Source of the DNA: JAIBJN01 sp963847985
GTDB taxonomy: Bacteria > Actinomycetota > Thermoleophilia > Gaiellales > Gaiellaceae
DNA length: 64,000 nt
Reading direction: 5' to 3'
NCBI GenBank assembly: GCA_963847985.1
Contig: CAWKBS010000009.1
Span: 62,001 to 126,000 of the forward strand
The translations under genes were made by a program, and so were the position numbers. Under the pieces are notes generated by a model. That model worked only from the letters and a program-made list of their open reading frames with translations. It searched no databases and had not been told where the DNA came from. Each line of letters begins with the position of its first letter. Positions within the stretch are counted from its first letter, which is position 1. This document shows, piece after piece, positions 15,894-23,264 of this stretch.

Positions 15894-17141
15894 TTAGAGA
15901 TAGCCCAGCGGGTCGACCGGCGAGCCGTTGACCCGGACCTCGAAGTGCAGGTGCGGGCCGGTCGAGTTCCCGGTCGAGCCGACGGCGCCGATCACGGTGC
16001 CCTGCGAGACCGAGCCGCCGCCGACGTAGAGCGCCGACTGGTGGCCGTAGGCGGTGGCCAGGCCGTTGCCGTGGTCGATGATCGTCAGGTTCCCGTAGCC
16101 GCCCATCCAGCCGGCGTAGATGACGGTGCCCGCCGCGGCCGCCCGGATGGGCGCCCCCGAGCCGGCGCCGATGTCGATGCCCTCGTGCATCCGGCCCCAG
16201 CGCCAGCCGAAGCCGCTCGTCACCACGCCGCTCACCGGCCAGATGAGACCGCTGGAGGAGCTGCCGTCGCCGCTCGAGCCGCCGCCCGAGCCGCTGCTTG
16301 CGGAGCGGATCTGCGCGGCCAGCTCGGCGCTCTCCGCCGCCATCGCCTCGACGTCCTCCTCCGCCGAGTGCCGGTTCGACTGCACGCTCGCGAGGACGCT
16401 CTCGCGGCTGGCCCGCGCCGCGGCGAGCGCGTTCTGCTGCGCCACGAGCTGGTCCCGCGCCGCGATCTGCTCGGCCGTCTTGCGCGCGAGCACCCGGGTC
16501 TCGCCGGCGACCTCGGCCCTCGTCAGCTTTGTCGTCTCCCGCGCGACCTTGAGCTCGCTCCGGAGCCCGCGGATCTGAACCGTGATGGCGTGGTCCTGGC
16601 GTCCGATCGACTCGAAGTACTCGAACTGGTCGACGAGGTCGCCCAGGCTCTGCACCTGGAGGAGGATCCCGAACGCGTCCGTTTCCTCGTTTTGGTACAG
16701 CTCGACCAGTCGTTGCTCGAGCCGGCCCTGCGCGATCGTGAACTCGTCCTGTAGCCGCTCGATCTCCTGCGACTGGTCGCGGATGCGCTCTCGCAGGCGC
16801 TCGAGCCGGTTGCGATGACGGGTGAGGTCGGCTTCCAGCACCGCGATCGCTGCCGTGAGGGAGCCGATGTCGCCGCCGAGCGCGTCGATACGCTCGCCGG
16901 CGGCCTGGATCTCCGTGGTGAGGACGCCCTCCTTCCTCTTGGCCGCCTGGATCTCCTCGCGCAGGCCCGAGATCTTCCGGTCGAGCTCTGCCTTCCGGTC
17001 CCAGGAGGACTGGCCCTGGGCAGCCGGCACGGCCAGCGCAACGAAGGCCCCGAGGAGGAGGCAGGCAACTAGACAGATGCGGCGAGCGTCAACCACCGGG
17101 ACGATTTCGGCGGGAACGCAGGCGTACCTGCGCGTCCTCAC
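15894..17141 (-). CDS. Secreted murein hydrolase activator / M23 peptidase
   Basis: A 415-residue EnvC/NlpD-type protein. The N terminus has a hydrophobic export segment (ICLVACLLLGAFVALAVPAA, about 22-41). A long coiled coil (about 48-290) and a Gly/Ser linker follow. The C-terminal LytM/M23 domain starts at LIWPVSGVVTSGFGWRWG and includes the zinc motifs MHEGIDIGA and GPHLHFEVR, with YGHQSALYV between. It cleaves or activates cleavage of peptidoglycan cross-links at the cell surface. Both catalytic histidines appear present. It may act with the SPOR-like protein. The start at GTG 17141 is tentative; a later GTG would give a shorter signal region. Confidence 0.88.
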   Translation of the reverse strand: MRTRRYACVPAEIVPVVDARRICLVACLLLGAFVALAVPAAQGQSSWDRKAELDRKISGLREEIQAAKRKEGVLTTEIQAAGERIDALGGDIGSLTAAIAVLEADLTRHRNRLERLRERIRDQSQEIERLQDEFTIAQGRLEQRLVELYQNEETDAFGILLQVQSLGDLVDQFEYFESIGRQDHAITVQIRGLRSELKVARETTKLTRAEVAGETRVLARKTAEQIAARDQLVAQQNALAAARASRESVLASVQSNRHSAEEDVEAMAAESAELAAQIRSASSGSGGGSSGDGSSSSGLIWPVSGVVTSGFGWRWGRMHEGIDIGAGSGAPIRAAAAGTVIYAGWMGGYGNLTIIDHGNGLATAYGHQSALYVGGGSVSQGTVIGAVGSTGNSTGPHLHFEVRVNGSPVDPLGYL

Positions 17142-17210
17142 CGGGGGTCTTCGGACTCGAACGGCATAGGTTGTAGCACGAGGACCGGCGGTCGTGTGCC
17201 GGTGAACCGA

Positions 17211-17969
17211 TCAGGTGTTCGTGGCTCCGGAGGCGCGGGAACGCCCTGTTTCAGGGGCAGGCGGCTGTTCCGGCACGGGCGGAGGGTCGTCGGGCGACGG
17301 CTCCGGGACGTGCGCGGGCTCCGGCGGGTTCCCCTCGTCCGGAGGCGGAAACGGCTCCGGGATCCGGGCCGGCTCGGGCGGCGCCTCGAGGCGCTGGGTC
17401 GGGGTGGTCTCGGCCTGTGCCTGCCGGACGCGCCGCTCCATCTCGCCCAGAAGGACGCCGATCTCCGCCTCCTTGGCCGCGATGCGGGCAGCGACCTCGT
17501 CGACCTGACCGGTCGCCCGCTCGGCCCGCAGGGCGTCGCCCTCGTGGGTGGCCCGCCCGAGCACCTGGTAGGCGCGGGCGCGCTCGGCCTGGAGCTCCGC
17601 CAGCTCGCGCCGGAGGCGGAAGAGCTCGAGCTGGCCGCGCGAGCGAGCGCCGACGACGCGGCGCTGCGTGGAGACCGAGGCCAGTGCCGAGGCGGTCGCT
17701 CGCCGGCCTGCCTCCACGCGAAGGACGACGACCAGCGCGGCGAGCCCGAGCGCAAGCAGCGCCCAGAGCCACATCTGCGCTCCCAGCAGCACGATCCCGA
17801 CCACGGCGAGGACGCCGCCCGCGAAGAGCCCCAGGTCCGGCGCCGACCAGTACTTCCGCAGACGCGTCTCGACGCCCTCGGGCCCGGGCATCGGGCTGCC
17901 GCACTCGCTGCACGAGCCGGTGCCGGGGGCGACGGTCGCACCGCAGGTCGGGCACTCAGCGGCTGACAT
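17211..17969 (-). CDS. Zinc-ribbon, double-helix membrane protein with coiled coil
   Basis: A 252-residue protein following the cytochrome c maturation genes. The N terminus has a zinc ribbon (CPTCGATVAPG, CSECGSPMPG). Two transmembrane helices follow (about residues 43-90, LGLFAGGVLAVVGIVLLGAQ and WLWALLALGLAALVVVL), then a cytoplasmic coiled coil (ELAELQAERARAYQVLG) and a Pro/Glu-rich tail. The ATG at 17969 overlaps the upstream gene by 14 bases and is preferred to one 12 codons earlier. Its function is unknown. Position suggests a link to cytochrome or envelope assembly. Confidence 0.7.
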   Translation of the reverse strand: MSAAECPTCGATVAPGTGSCSECGSPMPGPEGVETRLRKYWSAPDLGLFAGGVLAVVGIVLLGAQMWLWALLALGLAALVVVLRVEAGRRATASALASVSTQRRVVGARSRGQLELFRLRRELAELQAERARAYQVLGRATHEGDALRAERATGQVDEVAARIAAKEAEIGVLLGEMERRVRQAQAETTPTQRLEAPPEPARIPEPFPPPDEGNPPEPAHVPEPSPDDPPPVPEQPPAPETGRSRASGATNT

Positions 17970-18291
17970 CGGCCTTTTCTCGTTCCCGTTCGGGGCTGTC
18001 CTCATGCTCGAGAGCCTTCAGCGCCTCGGCGGCCTCGCGGCGGAGCGGGCCCACGAGCGCGCGGTAGTCCTCATCCGAGATCTTGCCTGTCCGGTGGTCG
18101 AGCTCGAGCTCCTTGAGGGCGGCCAGGGAGCGATCTCGCTCCTCGAACAGGCGGAGGCGTGCTTCCTCCGCCGCCGTCGGCGCGCCCAGCTCGTCATCGC
18201 GCCCCCGCGCCGGCCGCAGGAGCGGGCGCGCGACGAAGACGACGCACGCGACCGCGAGCGCCGCGCCGAGAGCCAGGGCGACGACCTCCAT
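17956..18291 (-). CDS. CcmI/CycH N-terminal-like cytochrome c biogenesis protein
   Basis: A 111-residue protein with one N-terminal transmembrane helix (VVALALGAALAVACVVFVARP) and a charged cytoplasmic helix ending in FEERDRSLAALKELELDHRTGKISDEDYRALVG. This LxELExDxxxGKIxxxDY pattern is typical of the first domain of CcmI and of short actinobacterial relatives. The protein lacks the TPR periplasmic domain of full CcmI. The ATG at 18291 follows the ccmF stop by four bases with an AGGAG signal. It probably assists heme lyase CcmF. Confidence 0.75.
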   Translation of the reverse strand: MEVVALALGAALAVACVVFVARPLLRPARGRDDELGAPTAAEEARLRLFEERDRSLAALKELELDHRTGKISDEDYRALVGPLRREAAEALKALEHEDSPEREREKADVSR

Positions 18292-18295
18292 GCTC

Positions 18296-20296
18296 CTAGG
18301 CGCGCGCCGGTGCACCCGCGGCGGCGAAGCGCGCCGCGAGCCGCCGCTGCTCCCGCGCGTCCGGCCACATGGTTACCACGGACCCGAGCACGAAGATCAA
18401 GGCCGAGAGCCAGATGAAGTTCACGAGCGGGTTGACGATCGGCTTGATGACGACCGACCCGTCGGGGTAGAAGCGGTCGGCGATGACGAAGAGGTCCTCA
18501 CCGCGCAGCCAGTCCGTCCGGATGCCGACCTCGTTCGAGGTCTGCTCCTCGGCGAAGTAGCGGTTCTTGCCGGCCTGCATCGTCCCGACGCGATCGTCCC
18601 CGCGGAACACGTCGAAGCCCGCCCGCACCTCCTGGGCGTTGGCGCCGCGGCTCTCGCTGGTCCCCGTGTAGACGAGCCGGTAGTCGCCAACGTCCACCGA
18701 TTCGCCCGGTGCGAGCCGCGGGGCCGGGCTGACGGTCGTCGAGAACCCGCCGATCCCAACCGCGCCGATCAGGAGGACGATGATCGCGGCATGGACGATG
18801 TACCCGCCGTAACGGCGGCGGTTCCTGGCCACGAGCCCGGTGAACGCGACCCACCATCCCCCGGTCCCGAGCGATTTCCGCGCGCGCGTGCCGCGCACGA
18901 ACTCGAGCACGATCGTCGTCAGGACGAAGGCGGCGAGCGTGTAGCCGATCAGTCCGGCCGGGCTCGAGCCGGCTCCTCCGAGCAGAAGCAGCGCGCCGGT
19001 CGCGAGCGCCACGCCGGCCGGCCAGACGAGCTGCGAGCCGAGCGAGCTGAGCGAGGCGCGCCGCCAGGCGACCACCGGGCCGATCCCCATCAGGAGCACG
19101 AGCGGGAGCCCGAAGACCACGGCGAAGAAGTCGTAGTACGGGGCCCCGACCGACACCGCCACGCCGCGCACCGCCTCGGAGACCAGCGGGTAGATGACGC
19201 CCCAGAGGATCGTGAGCGCGAGCGCGACCAGGAAGAGGTTGTTGTAGACGAACGCCGCCTCGCGGGAGACGAGCGACTCGAGGCGCGTCGGCGAGCGCAG
19301 GACGGACAGCCGCGTCAGGATGAGGACGATCGAGAACGCGGCCACGACCGCGATGAATCCGAGGAAGAACGGCCCGATGGACGACTGCGTGAAGCTGTGG
19401 ATCGAGCTGATGACGCCGCTTCGGGTCAGGAACGTCCCGAAGAGGGAGAGCAGGAACGCGCCGGCCACGAGCACGACGTTCCAGACGCGCAGCATGTTCT
19501 TCTTCTCCTGCACCATCACCGAGTGGAGGAACGCCGTGGCCACGAGCCAGGGCATGAGCGCGGCGTTCTCGACCGGGTCCCACGCGTACCAGCCGCCCCA
19601 GCCGACCTCCTCGTAAGCCCACTTCGCGCCCAGGAGGATCCCGAAGCCGAGGAACGTCCACGCCGCGAGCGTCCAGCGGCGGGTGACCACGATCCAGCGC
19701 TCGTCCACCTGTCGGGACGCCAGCGCGGCCATGGCGAAGGCGAAGGGGATGGTCAGCCCGACGTAGCCGAGGTACAGCATCGGCGGGTGGGCGATCATGT
19801 ACGGGTTCTGGAGGCTCGGGTTCATCCCGGCGCCGTCGGCCGGCGCCGCCTGGGTGGCGAACGGGCTCGCCACGAACACGAGCAGGAAGGCGAAGAAGAG
19901 CGCGACGGCGGCGACGATCGAGATCGTCCACGGCAGCACCTCGCGCACGAGCCGCCGGTTGAGCGCGACCGCCGCGGAGGCCGTCCCCGTCAGGACGAGC
20001 AGCCAGAGGAGGAGCGATCCCTCCTGGCCGCTCCAGAACGCGGCGAGCGTGTAGCCGAGCGGCAGCTCGCGACTCGTCGAGCGGGCGACGTAGTCGAAGG
20101 AGAAGTCGTTCGCGACCAGGGCGCCGAGCAGGACGAGCGAGGCGACGGCGACCGCGGCGAAGGCGGCATAGAGGGCGTTGGTCGCCGAGTCGAGCAGCCG
20201 CCGGCGACCGCGCCACGCCGCGTAGCCGCCGACGACCACCGCGTACAGGATCAGGCCGAAGGCGGCAACGAGCGCGGCACGGCCCAGCTCGGGCAT
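18296..20296 (-). CDS. ccmF: Cytochrome c heme lyase subunit CcmF
   Basis: A 666-residue polytopic membrane protein of system I cytochrome c maturation. It transfers heme from CcmE to apocytochrome c. About fourteen hydrophobic helices are visible. The WWD heme-handling motif is WGGWYAWDPVENAALMPWL near residue 230. Flanking histidines occur in MIAHPPMLYLGYVG and FLHSVMV. The long C-terminal part includes a periplasmic domain (VDVGDYRLVYTGTSESRG). Length fits the family. It lies in a ccmE-ccmF-ccmI-like order, with a 169-base gap to ccmE. CcmA, B and C are not in the window. Confidence 0.95.
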   Translation of the reverse strand: MPELGRAALVAAFGLILYAVVVGGYAAWRGRRRLLDSATNALYAAFAAVAVASLVLLGALVANDFSFDYVARSTSRELPLGYTLAAFWSGQEGSLLLWLLVLTGTASAAVALNRRLVREVLPWTISIVAAVALFFAFLLVFVASPFATQAAPADGAGMNPSLQNPYMIAHPPMLYLGYVGLTIPFAFAMAALASRQVDERWIVVTRRWTLAAWTFLGFGILLGAKWAYEEVGWGGWYAWDPVENAALMPWLVATAFLHSVMVQEKKNMLRVWNVVLVAGAFLLSLFGTFLTRSGVISSIHSFTQSSIGPFFLGFIAVVAAFSIVLILTRLSVLRSPTRLESLVSREAAFVYNNLFLVALALTILWGVIYPLVSEAVRGVAVSVGAPYYDFFAVVFGLPLVLLMGIGPVVAWRRASLSSLGSQLVWPAGVALATGALLLLGGAGSSPAGLIGYTLAAFVLTTIVLEFVRGTRARKSLGTGGWWVAFTGLVARNRRRYGGYIVHAAIIVLLIGAVGIGGFSTTVSPAPRLAPGESVDVGDYRLVYTGTSESRGANAQEVRAGFDVFRGDDRVGTMQAGKNRYFAEEQTSNEVGIRTDWLRGEDLFVIADRFYPDGSVVIKPIVNPLVNFIWLSALIFVLGSVVTMWPDAREQRRLAARFAAAGAPARA

Positions 20297-20465
20297 CAGA
20301 TGCCTGGCCGGTGATTCGCGGGCCCGGCGGGGGCGGCTGAGACCAAGCCGGGCGTCGCGATCGTCCGCAGTCGCGTACCGGCAGTACGTGCAAGGGCGAT
20401 CGCGGCGAACCGGCGCCGTGTCGCAGATGCCATCCGCGGGCGCGGGAATCGCCGGTCAGGCATCC

Positions 20466-20855
20466 CTACTCGCTCTCAGGCGCGTACTTCGACGGGCACT
20501 TCGTGACGAGGGAGTCCTCGGTCGCGACGAAGGTGCCGTCGGTGAGCCGGCCCTTCACGTAGATCTCGCGGCCCACCTTGAACAGGTCGGGCACCGAGCC
20601 CGTGTAGACGACCGGGACGGTGGACTCGCCCTCGATGTCGCGCAGCGTGAACTCGAGCCCGGAGCCGCGGGCGTCTCCCTCGACCGGGCCGACCACGATC
20701 CCGGCGAGCCCGACCTCACCCGACGCCTCGTGGAGCTGGCTCGGCTGCAAGGACGGCGTTCCGCCGGCCAGGCTCGTCCAGATGAGGAAGATGGCCAGCA
20801 CCGCCGCGACCGAGAGCGCGACGACGAGGCGCACCGGATTGCGCCGCTTAGCCAC
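20466..20855 (-). CDS. ccmE: Cytochrome c maturation heme chaperone CcmE, CxxxY type
   Basis: A 129-residue heme chaperone: one N-terminal membrane anchor (VRLVVALSVAAVLAIFLIW) and an OB-fold domain (GLEFTLRDIEGESTVPVVY, GREIYVKGRL). Classical CcmE binds heme through His in LxxHxxxY. Here the C terminus reads VTKCPSKY, so the ligand is Cys in a CxxxY motif, as described for archaeal and Desulfovibrio CcmE. The GTG start at 20855 has TAAACT seven bases upstream and is probably leaderless. It passes heme to CcmF, encoded next. Confidence 0.92.
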   Translation of the reverse strand: MAKRRNPVRLVVALSVAAVLAIFLIWTSLAGGTPSLQPSQLHEASGEVGLAGIVVGPVEGDARGSGLEFTLRDIEGESTVPVVYTGSVPDLFKVGREIYVKGRLTDGTFVATEDSLVTKCPSKYAPESE

Positions 20856-20884
20856 GACTTCGAGTTTACCGGGCGATCCGCCGG

Positions 20885-21124
20885 CTAATCGGGGGTAGGC
20901 GTCGGGCGGCGGTCCGGGATGCGGTAGCCGTGATCGCGGCAGAGGCTCCCGGGCGCATCCTCGGTGAGCGCGTCGCAGTAGCCCTTCCCGTAGGCCGCCC
21001 GCAGGAAGGCGGCGACGACCTCGAGGTTCCACTCGGAGATACCGCAGGCCTCGCCCCAGAGGTCGGCAAGACGCAGGTCGATGTCCAGCTCGAGCAGCTC
21101 GATGCGGGAAGGTCGCTTTGCCAT
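20885..21124 (-). CDS. Small conserved hypothetical protein
   Basis: A 79-residue acidic, helical protein (RIELLELDIDLRLADLWGEA, then WNLEVVAAFLRAAYGKGYCD). It contains three cysteines and an HGYRIPDRR tail. TACTTT lies six bases before the ATG, giving the leaderless pattern. It is upstream of ccmE and in the same direction with a 29-base gap, but ccmE has its own -10 box. No domain is recognised. The spacing between the C residues does not form a clear zinc ribbon. Confidence 0.65.
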   Translation of the reverse strand: MAKRPSRIELLELDIDLRLADLWGEACGISEWNLEVVAAFLRAAYGKGYCDALTEDAPGSLCRDHGYRIPDRRPTPTPD

Positions 21125-21171
21125 GGGCTGAAAGTACTCAGCCGATCGGACGGACGAGTAGGCTGGCCCGC

Positions 21172-21237
21172 GTGGGGTTAAGAGCTCCCAACAGAACGAG
21201 GAGCGATGCCGTCATCATCCTGTTAGGAGCTCTCTGA
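21172..21237 (+). CDS. Leaderless 21-codon leader ORF rich in rare codons
   Basis: GTG at 21172 stands seven bases after TAGGCT (21159-21164). The ORF runs 21 codons to TGA 21235-21237, which overlaps the CTG start of the next gene as CTGA. It contains two TTA, two AGA and one AGG codons, all rare in this GC-rich genome. Its sequence spans both arms of the hairpin at 21181-21233. I infer a regulatory leader whose translation opens the ribosome site of the downstream gene. No peptide function is claimed. Confidence 0.5.
   Translation: MGLRAPNRTRSDAVIILLGAL
21181..21233 (+). promoter_or_regulatory. Hairpin enclosing the Shine-Dalgarno sequence of the TIM-barrel gene
   Basis: AGAGCTCCCAACAG (21181-21194) pairs with CTGTTAGGAGCTCT (21220-21233) with one mismatch in 14. 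The loop is 25 bases. The right arm contains AGGAG (21225-21229), five bases before the CTG start at 21234, so the ribosome site would be masked in the folded RNA. A second mini-ORF of six codons (ATG 21206 to TAG 21224-21226) sits in the loop behind its own GAGGAG. This looks like an attenuator or translational switch. Confidence 0.6.
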
Positions 21238-22043
21238 CCCGCATCGGCCCTGCGCGCGTGCCCTCCCGCGAGAGCCCCGAAGCCGCCGTCGAGCTGCTCC
21301 TTCAGCGCGGCTACACGGCCTGCGAGATCGACTTCGAGGGGAGGTTCTGGATGGACTACCCCTGGGCGGAGCGCTTCGGCGAGGCGGCGCGGGAGGCGGA
21401 CGTCGCGCTCTCGGTCCACGCCCCCATCGCCGGCTTCATGGGCCACCTCGAGCGCGACAAGAAGTACAACATGGCGACCGGGATGCTCGACCACTCTGCG
21501 GGCGTGGCGGTCGCCTGCGACGCCGAGCTCGTCGTCTTCCACCCGGGCTTCCTGCTCGGCCGCGAGCGCGAGGCGGCGCTCGCGGCGGTCGCCGACCAGC
21601 TCGGCTCCCTGCGGGAGCGGCTCGAGGGCAAGGCCCGCGCGGTGCCGTTCGGCGTCGAGGTGATGGGCCGGGTCAGGGACCTCGGCACCCTCGACGACGT
21701 GATCTGGCTCGCCGAGCACGTCGACTGGGTCCGGCCGGTCCTCGACTTCGCGCACATGCACGCGACCTCCGACGGCGCCTACCTGGAGGCCGAGCTCTTC
21801 GCGGAGGCGCTCGCAAAGGCCGACGCCGTGCTCGAGCCGGGCGCTCCGTTCCACATCCACTTCAGCGACATCGCTTACGCCAACCGGAACGAGACGAAGC
21901 ACCTGCCCTACGGGGAGGGCACCCTGCGCGCCGAGCCGCTCGCCAAGGCGCTGACCCGCTTCGATCGCCCGGCGACGGTCATCTCCGAGTCGCCGGACGA
22001 GGAGTCGAGTCAGGCGATCAAGGCGATCTTGCTGGAGGCCTAG
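21234..22043 (+). CDS. Sugar phosphate isomerase/epimerase-like TIM barrel protein (AP endonuclease 2 fold), CTG start
   Basis: A 269-residue TIM barrel. Features include RIGPARVPSRESPEAAVE at the N terminus, CEIDFEGRFWMDYPWAE, SVHAPIAGF, VVFHPGFLLGR, GVEVMGR, LDFAHMHATSDG, FHIHFSDIAYANRNETKHLP and SESPDEESSQAI. The His, Glu and Asp residues fit the trinuclear metal site of endonuclease IV-like enzymes. It could be a DNA repair AP endonuclease or a sugar isomerase. CTG at 21234 is chosen because it includes the conserved IGPARVPSR and overlaps the leader ORF stop; the first GTG (21258) would truncate it. Regulation is discussed with the leader hairpin. Confidence 0.8.
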   Translation: MTRIGPARVPSRESPEAAVELLLQRGYTACEIDFEGRFWMDYPWAERFGEAAREADVALSVHAPIAGFMGHLERDKKYNMATGMLDHSAGVAVACDAELVVFHPGFLLGREREAALAAVADQLGSLRERLEGKARAVPFGVEVMGRVRDLGTLDDVIWLAEHVDWVRPVLDFAHMHATSDGAYLEAELFAEALAKADAVLEPGAPFHIHFSDIAYANRNETKHLPYGEGTLRAEPLAKALTRFDRPATVISESPDEESSQAIKAILLEA

Positions 22044-22101
22044 GCGCAGCCGCCGACGGTGCCCGGGCCCACGAGCGACGGCGCTTTCAGCCGTGTCGGG
22101 G

Positions 22102-22122
22102 CTTGTGCTCGTGGAGCACAAG
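22102..22122. terminator. Hairpin without T-run
   Basis: CTTGTGCTC (22102-22110) and GAGCACAAG (22114-22122) form a perfect 9-bp stem with a 3-base loop, 60 bases after the TIM-barrel stop and before the GNAT promoter. Position suggests a terminator of the GC-rich type lacking a uridine tract. Confidence 0.5.
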
Positions 22123-22157
22123 GCGGCGCCGGCACGGGGACGCGCTAGCCTCCTGCT

Positions 22158-22637
22158 GTGAGGATCCGACCCGTCGAGGCGGGCGACACCGAGGCCGTGG
22201 GGGACGTGTTCCTCGCCGCGCTCGCCGGGATGACCTACCTGCCCGAGCTGTACACCGACGAGGAGACGCGCACGTTCATCCGGGACGTGCTCCTGCCGCA
22301 CAACGAGGTGTGGATCGCCGAGGAGGAGGGTCAGGTGATCGGGTTCACCGGGCTCGGCGACGACTCCGTCCGGCATCTCTGGGTGCTGCCCGAGGAGCAG
22401 AACCGAGGCGTGGGGACGGCGCTGCTCGAGCTGGCGAAGGAGCGCCGGGCCGAGGGGCTACAGCTCTGGGTGTTCCAGCGAAACGTCGGCGCGCGTCGCT
22501 TCTACGAGCGGCACGGATTCACGCTGACCGAGCTAACGGACGGCAGCCGGAACGAGGAGCGCGAGCCGGACGCGCTCTACGTGTGGAAGCCGGGAGCTAG
22601 CCGCCTGGGACGACCCGGAGGCCCGGCCCCTCGGTGA
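22158..22637 (+). CDS. GNAT family N-acetyltransferase
   Basis: A 159-residue acetyltransferase. Features are IRPVEAGDTEAVGDVF at the N terminus, HLWVLPEEQNRGVGTALLEL (acetyl-CoA loop, residues 75-94) and LWVFQRNVGARRFYERHGF near the end. The substrate is unknown. The GTG start has TAGCCT six bases upstream, a leaderless arrangement. The last 41 bases overlap the glutaredoxin-like gene on the other strand, so the C-terminal tail may be shorter in other strains. Confidence 0.88.
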   Translation: MRIRPVEAGDTEAVGDVFLAALAGMTYLPELYTDEETRTFIRDVLLPHNEVWIAEEEGQVIGFTGLGDDSVRHLWVLPEEQNRGVGTALLELAKERRAEGLQLWVFQRNVGARRFYERHGFTLTELTDGSRNEEREPDALYVWKPGASRLGRPGGPAPR

Positions 22638-22992
22638 CGGAGACCGTCCGCTCGTTGCCGGGACGGCGCCAGACATCGCCGAGCTTCTCCTCCAGCGTCG
22701 CCTCGAGCTGACCGGTCACCGCCAGCTCTTCGACGATGTCGGCGCCGCCGACGAGCTCGCCCGCGACGAAGACCTGGGGGATCGTGGGCCAGTCGGAGAG
22801 CGCTGAGAGCTCCTCTCGGATGCGCGGGTCCGGGAGAACGTCCACTGTCGCAAAGCCGGCGCCCACGCCTCGGAGCGCCTGCAATGCGCGGTCGGAGTTG
22901 CCGCAGAATGCCTGCTCGTGCGTTCCCTTGATGAACGCGACGACCGGCTCCTGCTCGATCGTGCCCTTGATGCGGTCGCGGAGCTCGTTCAT
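22597..22992 (-). CDS. Monothiol glutaredoxin (Grx4 type), CGNS active site
   Basis: A 131-residue monothiol glutaredoxin that with BolA binds a [2Fe-2S] cluster. VVAFIKGTHEQAFCGNSDRA carries the single active cysteine; classical members read CGFS, here CGNS. The family motifs WPTIPQVFVAGELVGGADIV follow. A C-terminal extension of about 25 residues (after EEKLGDVW) is unusual and overlaps the GNAT gene. The ATG overlaps the bolA stop (ATGA), so the partners are coupled. Glutathione is rare in actinobacteria, so cluster ligation may use another thiol. Confidence 0.9.
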   Translation of the reverse strand: MNELRDRIKGTIEQEPVVAFIKGTHEQAFCGNSDRALQALRGVGAGFATVDVLPDPRIREELSALSDWPTIPQVFVAGELVGGADIVEELAVTGQLEATLEEKLGDVWRRPGNERTVSVTEGPGLRVVPGG

Positions 22993-23219
22993 CTCTCTCC
23001 CCTCGTGGTGATTCGCAGCTCGTGGATCGTGCCGTCGCGCAGCGGCTCGGTGAGCGCGTCGTAGACGAGCCGGTGCGCGTCGACGAGCGAGAGCCCGGCG
23101 AACGAGCCGTCGACGACGGTGACGTGGAAGTGGTCGCCGCCGCCGGTCCGGTCGACCACCTCGACCTCGTCGGCCTCCGGGAAAGCCGTCCGGAGAAGCC
23201 CTGCGAGCCGTTCGCTCAT
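22989..23219 (-). CDS. BolA family protein
   Basis: A 76-residue BolA-like protein (helix-strand KH-like fold). The signature GGGDHFHVTVVDGSFAGLSL contains the conserved His of the Fe-S interface, followed by VDAHRLVYDALTEPLRDGTIHEL. It forms a heterocomplex with the monothiol glutaredoxin encoded next and probably works in iron sensing or Fe-S trafficking. ATG 23219 is eight bases after TATCGT (leaderless); a GTG six codons earlier is less likely. Confidence 0.92.
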   Translation of the reverse strand: MSERLAGLLRTAFPEADEVEVVDRTGGGDHFHVTVVDGSFAGLSLVDAHRLVYDALTEPLRDGTIHELRITTRGER

Positions 23220-23264
23220 CCTTGGCGACGATACCACCAGGCATCGCGGCTACGATGAGACCGG

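Noticed and set aside
18083..20314. 743-codon plus-strand frame opposite ccmF
   Set aside because: Low-complexity Arg/Glu/Asp/Pro product typical of antisense frames; ccmF on the minus strand is certain.
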